Assembly (NCBI GenBank): GCA_937146725.1 | Contig: CAKZRU010000166.1 | Location: forward strand, 1 to 58,688 | Direction of reading: 5' to 3' | DNA from: an uncultured Myxococcales bacterium | GTDB lineage: Bacteria > Myxococcota_A > Bradymonadia > UBA7976 > VGTA01 | Length of the DNA: 58,688 nt | Part shown: positions 43,546 to 52,787 of the stretch, piece after piece | How the letters are laid out: the number at the start of each line of letters is the position of its first letter | How positions within the stretch are numbered: the stretch's first letter is position 1 | The notes under the pieces: model-generated | What the model was told of the DNA's origin: nothing | What the model saw: only the letters and a program-made list of their open reading frames with translations | Databases searched by the model: none | Program-made: the position numbers and the translations under genes

Positions 43546-44707
43546 GGATAAAGATCAACAGCGCTTATGGCAAAGGCGTAACTCAAGCGATCGCTGGCTT
43601 TGGCTCAGTTGCTTGACCATTACTTTGCTTTCAACCGGCCTGTGGTATTATGCAAATCAGCATAATGCTTCGCTTCTGTCTAAAAGTCGTTCAGAGAATA
43701 TAAATGCGGATGTAAATGGGATCAGCCCGCAGAGCCCAGAGAGTATTGGAAAAAAAACTGACCTTGAAGTGTTACCAGAACACTCTGATGCCTCTGACTC
43801 GCATAAAACTGCTTCTACTTTAGAAGATCACTTTGAAGAAAGTGCTGATGAGCATGCTTTAAGATGGTGGATTGATGCAGCTCCTAGACCACAGCCATCA
43901 GAATTACAAAGCTGTCTGAAAAAAGCACAGGGTCTTGAGCTTGAGTTAATGCAAGGAGAAAATGGTTTATCTATTTTGACTCAAGGACGAAATCGGCCCC
44001 AAGTTCTTTATGAGCAAAATGAACAGTTATGGATTAAAACACCACAACTTAATACAGCTCACCAGCAAGCATATGATCATTTGCTGTTAATTTCTTGCCT
44101 TAAAAGCCCAGGGGCCACTCTTTATGACCCGCTTCTTATTAGGCAGTGGGGTGGAAACACTTGGCCCAAACATAATCGGGAAAGTGGAAGTCTTGCGCTA
44201 GATGATCTTTTTGTTGTTCGGAGTAAGAATACAGCGCATTTCACCTATGGTTTATTTCGCTTAGGCCTTCCAGAACTTGGCTTGAATAGTCAGCATATAC
44301 AAGCACGTGATGTACTACAAGAAATGACTCTCTTTTGGATCATTCACCCACAAGGACGAAAGCTCTTGCAAGATTTAGAGCTTAAATTTGAGTTTAAAGG
44401 CTCTCCTCTGCAACTGACCAAAGGCGAAAGGCTCTCAGCTTGGTTAGGCCCTAAAAATGTTATGGTTTTACAGGATCAAAAGCAACAAGACTTAAGCCAG
44501 CAAATACTAAAGAAGCTCTTAAAGCAAAAGGGGTCGACCACAGAATCTTCATCTCGTCAATCAACACCTAACAAAAAGCGTACAATAAAGCGTAGAAGAC
44601 CTAAGTCTAGTAAGGGCAAATCAAGTCGATCTAAAAAGTCAAAATCCAATAGGCAACCCAAACCTAAAAGCAAGAAGAAGCCAACTTTGGATTTAAAATA
44701 TCGCTAA
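43487..44707 (+). CDS. Single-pass membrane protein with Lys/Arg-rich tail
   Basis: A 406-aa protein of unknown function. One hydrophobic helix (about residues 37-54) is followed by an extracytoplasmic region and a strongly basic C-terminus (last 60 residues, many Lys/Arg/Ser). ATG 43487 lies inside the end of the extensin-like gene and has GGGAGG eight bases upstream; ATG 43523 is an alternative. The overlap suggests co-expression with the lipoprotein peptidase, so a cell-wall role is possible but unproven. Confidence 0.6.
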   Translation: MARWMRDYTAAEMSTPKTVKDKDQQRLWQRRNSSDRWLWLSCLTITLLSTGLWYYANQHNASLLSKSRSENINADVNGISPQSPESIGKKTDLEVLPEHSDASDSHKTASTLEDHFEESADEHALRWWIDAAPRPQPSELQSCLKKAQGLELELMQGENGLSILTQGRNRPQVLYEQNEQLWIKTPQLNTAHQQAYDHLLLISCLKSPGATLYDPLLIRQWGGNTWPKHNRESGSLALDDLFVVRSKNTAHFTYGLFRLGLPELGLNSQHIQARDVLQEMTLFWIIHPQGRKLLQDLELKFEFKGSPLQLTKGERLSAWLGPKNVMVLQDQKQQDLSQQILKKLLKQKGSTTESSSRQSTPNKKRTIKRRRPKSSKGKSSRSKKSKSNRQPKPKSKKKPTLDLKYR

Positions 44708-44878
44708 AGCCTTAGCTCGGTATTTCGAGTTGCTCAATCTTGAGTTAAGTTATAGATACTCATTTTATTTATCATACTATGCTGTATCTTTTAGGTATCT
44801 TTTTAAGATCACAGACTTTGTAAGTATGATTTAACTTTTGAAACTGATTAATTCTTTAAATATAACAGGGGGATAGTT

Positions 44879-45979
44879 ATGACTAGACAAGTGGGGGGCA
44901 CTGCTCAGTTAGCAAAGCTAAGTTTATTAAGCTCAAGATTCTTTTTCCTTTTTTGTACACAGCTCATGCTTCTTGGGATGTTGAATGCTTGTGATGATAG
45001 CGACTCAAGTCCTAGTGAACCAGAGCTAGATATGGCTGTTATGACTGATATGACTGATATGACAGTAGCAAGCACCATTGATGATCGTTGCCCTAATGCG
45101 CGAGCCGGTGTGCAACTCTTGGTGCTGTATAGTGATCGTGTAGAGGCATACACTCAAGATGAAGTCGGTTTTAAAGTTACAAAAAGCTGCACGTTTATTG
45201 CTCAAGCTGAGCAGGGTGCAGATAATGCAACAGGTATGGCGATCGGTGCTGATGGGCGTATTTTTATTGTTGCTCCAGAAGGTGAAGCCGGTGGTGCTGT
45301 TTATGTGTACTCCAACAATGGTGAGTTTGAGCGAAAGGTTGAGCCAAACATCAATCTGAAAGATATTTCTAGAATTTGGAGAATCAATGAAGGCTTTGCT
45401 GTGTGGATCTCTCGTAATGCGAGTTTATATAAGCTTGATACAGAGGGGGACTTTGTAGGTGTGTACACCCCACCAGAGCAGGGAAGCTCTCGTTTACAAA
45501 ATCTCAATGACCTTGAATATATTGATGATGATGAAGAAGGACGTCCACGTATCTTAGCCCTATTCTCTGATCGGGCACCGCAATTATTTGCCTTTCCTAA
45601 TAGCCCTATCTTAGAAGGTATGGGGGCTTCAAATGCAGTATCTGTCATTGAGACGGCTGTTGGTAAAAAACTACTTATGACCGGTGAGGTTGATGGAACG
45701 ACAAAGGGGGTTGGTCAATTTAGACAAGTGAACAGTGGACGTATGGCTCCTGCTTATGAGGAAACTTTAGTCTATGAAAGTGATCCGGGCTTTGGTGATG
45801 GTAAAGATATTGCTAGCTTTGAAGATGGCTTTTTTATCCTTGATAGCGGTGATGCAGGGGAACGCTCTCCAAGCCTTAATTCCTTCAATACCTTTGGAAT
45901 CCCACAGGAACAAAGTACCTTAGACAGTAATGACATTCCTCTTGAAATGACTCGAACTTCAATTTTTGGCGATTTCTAG
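44879..45979 (+). CDS. Lipoprotein with possible beta-propeller fold
   Basis: A 366-aa predicted lipoprotein: signal ends LNAC (Cys38), followed by an acidic Asp/Glu/Ser stretch with a short TDM-type repeat (VMTDMTDMT). The remaining 290 residues are beta-rich with repeated strand-turn segments (GMAIGADGRIFIVAP, AVYVYSNNGEFERKVEP, RNASLYKLDTEGDFVGVYTP), suggestive of a six-bladed propeller, but no catalytic residues were found. ATG 44879 follows AGGGGGAT. It stands alone, with roughly 170 and 330 bases of gap on its sides. Confidence 0.65.
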   Translation: MTRQVGGTAQLAKLSLLSSRFFFLFCTQLMLLGMLNACDDSDSSPSEPELDMAVMTDMTDMTVASTIDDRCPNARAGVQLLVLYSDRVEAYTQDEVGFKVTKSCTFIAQAEQGADNATGMAIGADGRIFIVAPEGEAGGAVYVYSNNGEFERKVEPNINLKDISRIWRINEGFAVWISRNASLYKLDTEGDFVGVYTPPEQGSSRLQNLNDLEYIDDDEEGRPRILALFSDRAPQLFAFPNSPILEGMGASNAVSVIETAVGKKLLMTGEVDGTTKGVGQFRQVNSGRMAPAYEETLVYESDPGFGDGKDIASFEDGFFILDSGDAGERSPSLNSFNTFGIPQEQSTLDSNDIPLEMTRTSIFGDF

Positions 45980-46337
45980 AGCACGCTAATGATTTAAAGT
46001 TAGGCTGATATTAACAGTAATCAAACAGATTCAGCCCACTATTTAGCCCGCTTACTCTTCCAAGACTTATGTAAAAATCGCAAATCATCACAAAGACTGA
46101 GAAGCGATTTAATGACTTAGTTCGCATAGCATATTCAAGCTTTCAGACTATTGAATAAACATATCGTTTACTTTTACAGAATAAACAGGCCTCCTTGTTA
46201 GTAAATGCCTAATTTATATAAATAAACCATTGTATAGAATTTGTTGCAAGAGTTGATTATTAGACATAAAAGAAGCATTCTCCAAAATTGTTATGTAATA
46301 AAGCTTTAAAATGATTGATTTATGTAAGGAGGCTATG
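45980..46337. other. Intergenic region before XRE gene
   Basis: About 330 bases of AT-rich DNA with no coding frame of note, no tRNA-like cloverleaf and no strong hairpin seen. It presumably contains the promoter of the XRE-type regulator. Confidence 0.5.
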
Positions 46338-46580
46338 ATGGTGAAAGAGAATCAAGAGGGTGGAGAATTAATTCACCAACATTTAGGGGAAAACTTGAGG
46401 AAACGTCGTAAATCGCTTAAACTTACCCAAGAGAGTTTTGCTCAACGCTGTGGTTTACACCGAACTTATGTTGGTGCGATCGAGCGTGGAGAGCGTAATA
46501 TTACTTTAAGTACCTTGGCATCGATTGCTGCCGCTTTACAAATCCAACCTCAAAACCTTCTTAAGGCACCCAAATCATAA
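46338..46580 (+). CDS. XRE-family helix-turn-helix regulator
   Basis: An 80-aa protein consisting almost only of an HTH_3/XRE domain: LTQESFAQRCGLHRTYVGAI is the helix-turn-helix and ERGERNITLSTLASIAAAL the following helices. Such small proteins act as repressors or as antitoxin-like regulators. ATG 46338 is chosen, five bases after AAGGAGG; ATG 46335 and 46311 lie in frame. The large secreted protein starts 50 bases downstream on the same strand; no toxin gene is adjacent. Confidence 0.88.
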   Translation: MVKENQEGGELIHQHLGENLRKRRKSLKLTQESFAQRCGLHRTYVGAIERGERNITLSTLASIAAALQIQPQNLLKAPKS

Positions 46581-46630
46581 AACTTAAACTTAAGCATTAC
46601 TTAGCTCATGATCAGTTAATTAACTTACTA

Positions 46631-48931
46631 GTGACATGCCTGTTTGCTATGCTCACCACAGCTTTTTTTTATTCTAATTCTTATGCAGACTCACAAAGCA
46701 AAAGAGGTTTAGGATTAAGAAAAGTAGCCTCAAAATTAAGGGTTGAATCAGGCTTGCTTTCGGTTAAGTTAACCACAAGTACTTATAAAAAGCGTTCTAG
46801 AGGAAAGCGTTCTAGAGAAAAGCGAAATATCAGAAAGCAAAAAAGGGCAAAACGGGCTCGTTCTCCTCTAAAAATTGCGATCTTTACTAATGATCGCTTA
46901 CTACGGATGAGGGAATGCGGTGATCAGCAATGTTTGATTAAGCTGTCTGTAGAAGAAAGCCATCAACTCCTATCCCAGTATTTACATACTAATTTACCTC
47001 AGCGAACAAATGAGTCTGAAGGAGAAGATCGCAATGATACTCTTATGGGGCCTCTACCTTCATTAAAGGTTGGCTTACTCAATGATCAGGCTGTTGCCAC
47101 CTTGGCAGTTGAAGCTCAAGGGCAAGGACAAGGGTTGGACCCTGAACAAGTTTTTTGGATAAATAAAGTCGACTTTGAAGTGCCAAATCGCATTTTGAAT
47201 ACAGAAGAAATCAGTGTGATCAAAGAACCGGTCTTTATTCCGACTCCACTTGTTGATGTTATTGAAGATGTGAATTGTACTGGCGCCGAATGCTTGCTTA
47301 CTCGGGAAGGGATTGAGATTTTCTCGATCGATCCAAGAAGAACTCGACTCAAGATTAAGCTAAAACTCAAACGCTCGGTTTACATAAGTGAGTCTGCCCG
47401 AGATGGCCGCACGCTCACTCAGACACTTGCTTTGCGAAGATGTTCAATAAAAACGCCCAATATTCCTTTGCTGGGTGGGATAAAGGATCATCGTTTCTTA
47501 TTAGCGATTGCTCGTGGTTGTGGAGCAGGTAAGTTTAGAACAATTAAAGTAAAAACTTGGCCCCCAACCCGCTCCCATATTAGACAGGAGTTTAACTTTG
47601 ATGACCCTAGTTGGCGTTACTTTGAGCTTTTATTGCAAGAAACACCAAGCCAAGGTAATGATTTAGAAATATCTTTGATTAAACAAAAAAGTGATGAGAT
47701 CTTATTGGGTAAGGTGAATGTTGCGATTAAGCACACTTATCACCCCAAGCAATTAAGGCTTAAAATAAAGCAATTGGGTGAGGTCGATTTTATTCCTACA
47801 AACCACAGTGCTACGCTGACGCTTGCTTATGAAGACCCAAGTTGGCTCAAACTTTTAAACCCCAAATCTTACCTTGGATTTTACCATTTACAAGCATTGG
47901 CGGACCCTAAGTTATCCACACCGTCAAAACGCTTAACTAAGTCAGAAAGCATAACAGAACGCAAGTCGCTATCTGTTAACAAGACTCGGCTGAAATATTC
48001 GATTACTGCGGATCAAGGGTCTTCGGGTCAAGTGCCCTTACTCATGAGTTATCAGCCCTTACTGACAGAACCATTTCAAAAGTTTAACCAAGAACCGATC
48101 GAGCTGGCTACATTTAGAACCGAAGCGCGATATACTTTACGTAAGGTGAATACTCCGATTATTTTAACCCGAAGCCAAAAACAGGAAGCAGCTGTGCATG
48201 TCAGTTGTGCCAATCAAAAAGAAAGAATTGAAATTACGCCGCGTAAAGTCTTTTTAATTCCTTTTGAGAGTCGACACAGCTGTCGAGTGATCATCAGAAA
48301 AGATCGAATTCCTAAAAGCGCGGGGAAACAGCATATTTTGGTCACCGAAGACCGAGAGAAATTCAAAAGAGTTGTCACTGTCTCACATGGTGTGGGCGAG
48401 ATCGTGATTGCGATTCCGGTGAAAAAGTCTAAAGAATTTGATCATTTGGAGATTGGTGTCGGGCATAATTACTCTAGCGCTCAGTATGATTTTGCGCCTC
48501 AGCAAGATTTAGGTGCTGAATCTCGTTATGAGGTTGTTTTAGGAGACCGAAGCTTTGGGGTAAGCTTAAGTACTTCCTTACCCACAGGTCTATTTAGATA
48601 CGGTTTTAGCGCAGAAGATCGTTCCTCGGTTGCATTGAGTGCTGGTGGCTTGGGAAGATTGTTATGGTTATGGAGAGAGGGTCGGCCATTTCCCGTAGGT
48701 ATTGACTTTGGCATGCTCGTCACTGGTATTGATGGAGAGCCTCACCTTTCATTTATTGGTGGCTTAGGCGTATCTGTACCCGTTTTGAATGCAAATACAC
48801 CCTTTGAAGCTTCCTTTAACTTACACGCATGGCTTGAATATGCACCGACTCGAGCGGGGGCAGGCCATAGTCCTTGGAGCTTATTATTTGGTCCTTCTTT
48901 TGCGGTAGGTAAGTTTTCAACAAATCTCTAA
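46631..48931 (+). CDS. Large secreted or outer-membrane protein of unknown function
   Basis: A 766-aa protein. The N-terminus (MTCLFAMLTTAFFYSNSYADS) looks like a signal peptide cut after YA. A basic stretch (about 55-80, KKRSRGKRSREKRNIRKQKR) follows, then largely beta-rich sequence. The C-terminal 150 residues alternate hydrophobic and polar residues with Gly and aromatics (LEIGVGHNYSSAQYDF, GVSLSTSLPTGLFRYGF, GPSFAVGKFSTNL), like an outer-membrane barrel, but there is no terminal Phe. The start is GTG 46631, with no strong ribosome site; it may be coupled to the XRE gene. Confidence 0.6.
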   Translation: MTCLFAMLTTAFFYSNSYADSQSKRGLGLRKVASKLRVESGLLSVKLTTSTYKKRSRGKRSREKRNIRKQKRAKRARSPLKIAIFTNDRLLRMRECGDQQCLIKLSVEESHQLLSQYLHTNLPQRTNESEGEDRNDTLMGPLPSLKVGLLNDQAVATLAVEAQGQGQGLDPEQVFWINKVDFEVPNRILNTEEISVIKEPVFIPTPLVDVIEDVNCTGAECLLTREGIEIFSIDPRRTRLKIKLKLKRSVYISESARDGRTLTQTLALRRCSIKTPNIPLLGGIKDHRFLLAIARGCGAGKFRTIKVKTWPPTRSHIRQEFNFDDPSWRYFELLLQETPSQGNDLEISLIKQKSDEILLGKVNVAIKHTYHPKQLRLKIKQLGEVDFIPTNHSATLTLAYEDPSWLKLLNPKSYLGFYHLQALADPKLSTPSKRLTKSESITERKSLSVNKTRLKYSITADQGSSGQVPLLMSYQPLLTEPFQKFNQEPIELATFRTEARYTLRKVNTPIILTRSQKQEAAVHVSCANQKERIEITPRKVFLIPFESRHSCRVIIRKDRIPKSAGKQHILVTEDREKFKRVVTVSHGVGEIVIAIPVKKSKEFDHLEIGVGHNYSSAQYDFAPQQDLGAESRYEVVLGDRSFGVSLSTSLPTGLFRYGFSAEDRSSVALSAGGLGRLLWLWREGRPFPVGIDFGMLVTGIDGEPHLSFIGGLGVSVPVLNANTPFEASFNLHAWLEYAPTRAGAGHSPWSLLFGPSFAVGKFSTNL

Positions 48932-48979
48932 GGCACTAAGGATTTAGGCATTTAGCTTTAAATTATGATTTGACCGGTC

Positions 48980-50365
48980 TTATCTACGATTTATTTTAAG
49001 CTTCAACTGTCTCAGATCTCGATCATTAGGATTTGTTTTCATGGCGATCGCTAATAGTTTTTGAGCTCTTTTTAAATCTCGCTGATTAAAGACCTTGATA
49101 ATATAATTTTTGATCAAGACTAAATAGTTATAGCGCAATCGAGTTAAAGCTGTTTGAGCAGAGGATGATCCACGATTCCTTTGTTGATTTCCCTTTTGCC
49201 CACTGGCACAGGCCTTAGTAAAATATTGATCCGCTTCTTCAGTTCTCGAACGATCATCCAAATGAGTAGCGGAGCGGGCATATAATTGTGCTTCTAGATA
49301 AAACCAAGTCGCTTTAGGCACTTTTTGGGTCAGTTCCTTGTACTGTGCTAATACTTGTAGTGCTACCTCTAAGCCCTTGTATGAAGCATGGTCAAGATGC
49401 TGTTCGGCGACTTGCATCCATAAGGTACTCAAGTATTTATCTTTTAGGTCAAACTCTTCAAGTTGTTCCAAAAAGGCTTGAGCTCCTTGCCAACGACGAC
49501 GTTTTGCATACCCTTGAATAACTTGGGTATGCGCTGCCAAAATATTATGCTTAATGACCGGATCTCGAGGAAAAAATAGATGCGCTTTTTGATAGGCGAG
49601 CAAGCGGTCCTCATGGCTTGGATAAGCACGGGTCATCCCCACATGGTTTGTGTAAATAAGACCGATCATTTCTAATAAACTAATTTCTTTTCGATTACGA
49701 TAGCGACTGCGTGGAACAGACACGACTGCCCGATCAATTTGCACCGTACGTCCTGGATTAAAGCCTAAGGGCGTTGTGGTTTCGACATCCCAGCCACCAG
49801 AACGACTTTTCATCGAGCTTATCTTTTTAGGTAATGAACGCGCATATACACGACAAAATGCATGTTGATCAACCGCAATCCCTCTTATATTTAAGCCTAA
49901 TTTTTCGCCGATCATTCCATACACAATGCAGGAAGATAAACAGTTAAACTTTCCGGTCTTAATGATATCAAAGGCATCGGTTGCTTGGGCTTTATATCTT
50001 TGGAAAACTCGCTTATGTAACCAGCGTAATAGTTGATCGGCTCGTTCATCGACCTTTTTATATGGTCTGAGTACTTCTTGAGCCTCGTTAAGCAGACCTT
50101 CATACCATTGACGAGCTTGGTTCAGTTGAGACTGCTCTCTAATCCCTGAGGCAATAAAGAAGGCATCAGCAAGCGACCACTGGCCCAATTCACCTTGCTT
50201 TAAGTCTCTAAAAAAATCAGCCTCAAGTTTAGAAGTGCCTCTTAAGTTTATTTTAGAGGCAGTGCGTTTAGCATCTCCCGACTTTGATAATGCGATTGTT
50301 GTAAATATAAATATACAAAATAAAAGGATAATATTAAGTAATGAGTTCAATGAAAATGTAGACAT
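48980..50365 (-). CDS. Transglutaminase-like (SirB1-type) exported protein with TPR-like tail
   Basis: A 461-aa protein. After a hydrophobic signal segment (LNIILLFCIFIFTTIAL), residues about 90-230 contain FNCLSSCIVYGMIGEKLGLNIRG and AVDQHAFCRVYAR, the Cys and His of the transglutaminase-like/SirB1 fold. The C-terminal half (about 250-450) is helical and TPR-like. The catalytic activity of such proteins is often a protease or peptide role; none is proven here. ATG 50365 is chosen because it places the signal at the N-terminus; ATG 50437 would add 24 residues. It is convergent with the large secreted protein gene. Confidence 0.68.
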   Translation of the reverse strand: MSTFSLNSLLNIILLFCIFIFTTIALSKSGDAKRTASKINLRGTSKLEADFFRDLKQGELGQWSLADAFFIASGIREQSQLNQARQWYEGLLNEAQEVLRPYKKVDERADQLLRWLHKRVFQRYKAQATDAFDIIKTGKFNCLSSCIVYGMIGEKLGLNIRGIAVDQHAFCRVYARSLPKKISSMKSRSGGWDVETTTPLGFNPGRTVQIDRAVVSVPRSRYRNRKEISLLEMIGLIYTNHVGMTRAYPSHEDRLLAYQKAHLFFPRDPVIKHNILAAHTQVIQGYAKRRRWQGAQAFLEQLEEFDLKDKYLSTLWMQVAEQHLDHASYKGLEVALQVLAQYKELTQKVPKATWFYLEAQLYARSATHLDDRSRTEEADQYFTKACASGQKGNQQRNRGSSSAQTALTRLRYNYLVLIKNYIIKVFNQRDLKRAQKLLAIAMKTNPNDRDLRQLKLKINRR

Positions 50366-50545
50366 CTTGAAGCTCGCATAAATTTTTATTGTATGTGGGA
50401 TTAAATAACGTGCACAGTACCTTAGGCCTAGCGCCATGTTAGCTTATCATGACGCTTGTATAGACCAAAACATGATTGGCCTACACATCGAGTTAGACAA
50501 GATTGTATCATGAATCAACCGATGATGTAGGATGGAGGAAATCCT

Positions 50546-51799
50546 TTGAAAAATGTATATGAGATCGCTCAAGCGCAGCTTGATAAGGCATGTTCATTTC
50601 TGAAATTAGATGAGTCTTTACAGCTCATCCTTTCTCAACCCAAAAATGAACTTATCGTTAACTTTCCAGTCTTGATGGATAATGGTGAGTATCAACTCTT
50701 TAAAGGTTATCGAATTCAACATAGTAACATTATGGGTCCATACAAAGGTGGTATTCGCTATCACCATGAAGTTCATCTTGATGAGGTCAAGGCTTTGGCA
50801 GCATGGATGACTTGGAAATGTTCACTGATGGAGATTCCCTTTGGTGGGGCTAAAGGTGGTATCAAGTTTAACCCTCGGGAACACAGTGCCCAAGAAATTG
50901 AGCGTATTACACGTCGCTTTACTCATGCTTTAGGGAGTAATATTGGGCCTGACCATGATATTCCTGCACCAGACATGGGTACCAATGCTCAAACCATGGT
51001 TTGGATGATGGACACCTATATGAATAATGTAGGTCAAGGTCAAAAGAATGCTGTTCGTGGCATTGTGACCGGTAAGTCAGTTACCTCTGGTGGCAGTCTT
51101 GGCCGTAATAAAGCCACTGGCCAAGGCTTGGTTTTTGCCGTTAAGGCTTGGGCTGAGGAGTTTAGCTTTGATCTAAGTTCTGCCACCTTTAGTGTTCAGG
51201 GCTTTGGTAATGTCGGATATCATGCTGCAGAACTTCTGTCTCGAGAAGGGAGCAAGCTTAAAGCTGTGATGGATCATACTGGTGCAATTTACAGCGCTGA
51301 TGGTATTGATGCAGTTGCACTTCTAGAGTTTAGTAAAGAGCATGGTGGGATTAAAGGCTATCCGAAGGCTGAAGAAATCTCTCGCGAGACCTTCTTCTCA
51401 ACCGAGGTAGACATCTTTATTCCGGCCGCTCTCGAAATGCAAATTACCGCCGAAACCGCACCAATGATGAAGGTAAAACTCGTTGCTGAAGGTGCAAATG
51501 GTCCTACTGATCTTGAGGGTGAACAAATCCTTCTTGATCAAGGTGTTATGTTCTTACCGGATATTTTGGCCAATGCTGGTGGCGTAACCGTTAGTTATTT
51601 TGAGTGGCTACAAAACCGACGTGCTGAATCTTGGACAGGAGAACGCGTGGATCAACGTCTTCATACAATGATGACTAAGGCATACAACACAATGAGATCT
51701 ATTGCTCGTGAAAACGGTTTAGATAATCGTACCGCAGCCTTATCTCATAGTGTGAAGCGCATTAAAACAGTATATGAAGAGCGTGGGATTTTCCCTTGA
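50546..51799 (+). CDS. Glutamate dehydrogenase (Glu/Leu/Phe/Val family)
   Basis: A 417-aa NAD(P)-dependent amino acid dehydrogenase that interconverts 2-oxoglutarate plus ammonia and glutamate. Signature: GPYKGGIRYHHEV, then MTWKCSLMEIPFGGAKGGI with the catalytic Lys, and PAPDMGTNAQTM with the essential Asp. The nucleotide-binding motif GFGNVG is in the second domain. The size and substrate pocket motif (KGGIR with PFGGAKGG) fit the glutamate-specific branch (GudB/RocG-like). Start TTG 50546 has GGAGGAA upstream. Monocistronic by position. Confidence 0.92.
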   Translation: MKNVYEIAQAQLDKACSFLKLDESLQLILSQPKNELIVNFPVLMDNGEYQLFKGYRIQHSNIMGPYKGGIRYHHEVHLDEVKALAAWMTWKCSLMEIPFGGAKGGIKFNPREHSAQEIERITRRFTHALGSNIGPDHDIPAPDMGTNAQTMVWMMDTYMNNVGQGQKNAVRGIVTGKSVTSGGSLGRNKATGQGLVFAVKAWAEEFSFDLSSATFSVQGFGNVGYHAAELLSREGSKLKAVMDHTGAIYSADGIDAVALLEFSKEHGGIKGYPKAEEISRETFFSTEVDIFIPAALEMQITAETAPMMKVKLVAEGANGPTDLEGEQILLDQGVMFLPDILANAGGVTVSYFEWLQNRRAESWTGERVDQRLHTMMTKAYNTMRSIARENGLDNRTAALSHSVKRIKTVYEERGIFP

Positions 51800-51800
51800 G

Positions 51801-51836
51801 TCTTATTTCTCGGGAATCTTATTTCTCGGGAATCTT
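51801..51836 (+). repeat. 16-bp tandem repeat, 2.25 units
   Basis: Two complete identical copies of a 16-bp unit (tcttatttctcgggaa) plus four further bases, immediately after the glutamate dehydrogenase stop codon. No known element is recognised. Confidence 0.8.
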
Positions 51837-51913
51837 TTCTAAGTTTTTCTTGAGTGACTTAAAGACTCCTTGAGAGCCTTTTATATTGTTGACTTGTCAG
51901 TTAAGGAAGTGAT

Positions 51914-52777
51914 TTGGTTCGCAAACGAAGAGCTCAAGATGCTCTTAATCAAACTGCTTTACAACAGCTTGATCCGGAGTTTCAAAAACTAGTTGAAATA
52001 GAGATTAGGCGAATTCTTAAAGTTTCAGCCATTGCCCGAGCAGAACACGAAGAAATAACTGCTTGTGCATGGCTTGGCTTTTTGGAAGCCCAAGGTCGCT
52101 TTGATCCTCGTCGTGGCGTATTATTTTCTACCTTTGCCAAACAAAGAGTTCGAGGTGCTATACTTGACGGGCTTGCGGACTTAAGTCCATTAGGTCGCAA
52201 GTCGATTAGAGCCATAAGTAGAAGTTTGAGAAGTCAAGATATCCAAGATTTTGATCAACAAAGTTTAGAATCAGAATCTAAAACTAAGCTTAAATCAGAG
52301 TCTATTCCAAAAAGTGATGAGCTGAACATAACGCAAGGACAAGCGAAGCATACTCATTTGCTCCAATCTCAAAAGGATTCATTAGAAGTCGACCGAGAAG
52401 GGGATGAAAAGTGCAATGACGATGCCGAGGCATTTGCACCAAGTTTTTTAGAAAGTTATCGTTCTTTATACTTTCAAGCCATGCATTTTTGGACAGAAAG
52501 CCTTTCACAAGCCTTAAACGGAGATCCTGCCGAACCGTATGAGAACCAAACCGATAGTAAACAGGCCAGCCAATATCTAAGTCTAGCGTTTGAAGGCTTG
52601 AGCTTGGAACAACAACAGCTTATTATTGCAATTTATGATTTACGTCGTGTGGGCGATAATGCCACCAAATATACAGAACGTATGGGATTACACCGTTCAA
52701 CAGTGTCCCGACGACATGCGGCCGCAATCGATTATTTACGTACAGAAGTGCAAAAACTAAGTCGAAAGAGTCATTAA
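51914..52777 (+). CDS. FliA-like alternative sigma factor with insertion
   Basis: A 287-aa protein. Residues about 45-85 fit sigma region 2 (ITACAWLGFLEAQGRFDPRRG and FSTFAKQRVRGAILDGL), closest to the FliA/WhiG sigma-28 class; SPLGRKSIRAISRSL is region 3-like. A hydrophilic insertion (about 110-190) separates this from a region 4 helix-turn-helix (about 225-275, LSLEQQQLIIAIYDL and MGLHRSTVSRRHAAAIDYL). No flagellar genes are in the window. Start TTG 51914 follows AAGGA by six bases. Its target promoters are unknown. Confidence 0.75.
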   Translation: MVRKRRAQDALNQTALQQLDPEFQKLVEIEIRRILKVSAIARAEHEEITACAWLGFLEAQGRFDPRRGVLFSTFAKQRVRGAILDGLADLSPLGRKSIRAISRSLRSQDIQDFDQQSLESESKTKLKSESIPKSDELNITQGQAKHTHLLQSQKDSLEVDREGDEKCNDDAEAFAPSFLESYRSLYFQAMHFWTESLSQALNGDPAEPYENQTDSKQASQYLSLAFEGLSLEQQQLIIAIYDLRRVGDNATKYTERMGLHRSTVSRRHAAAIDYLRTEVQKLSRKSH

Positions 52778-52787
52778 AGGCTTTGGC

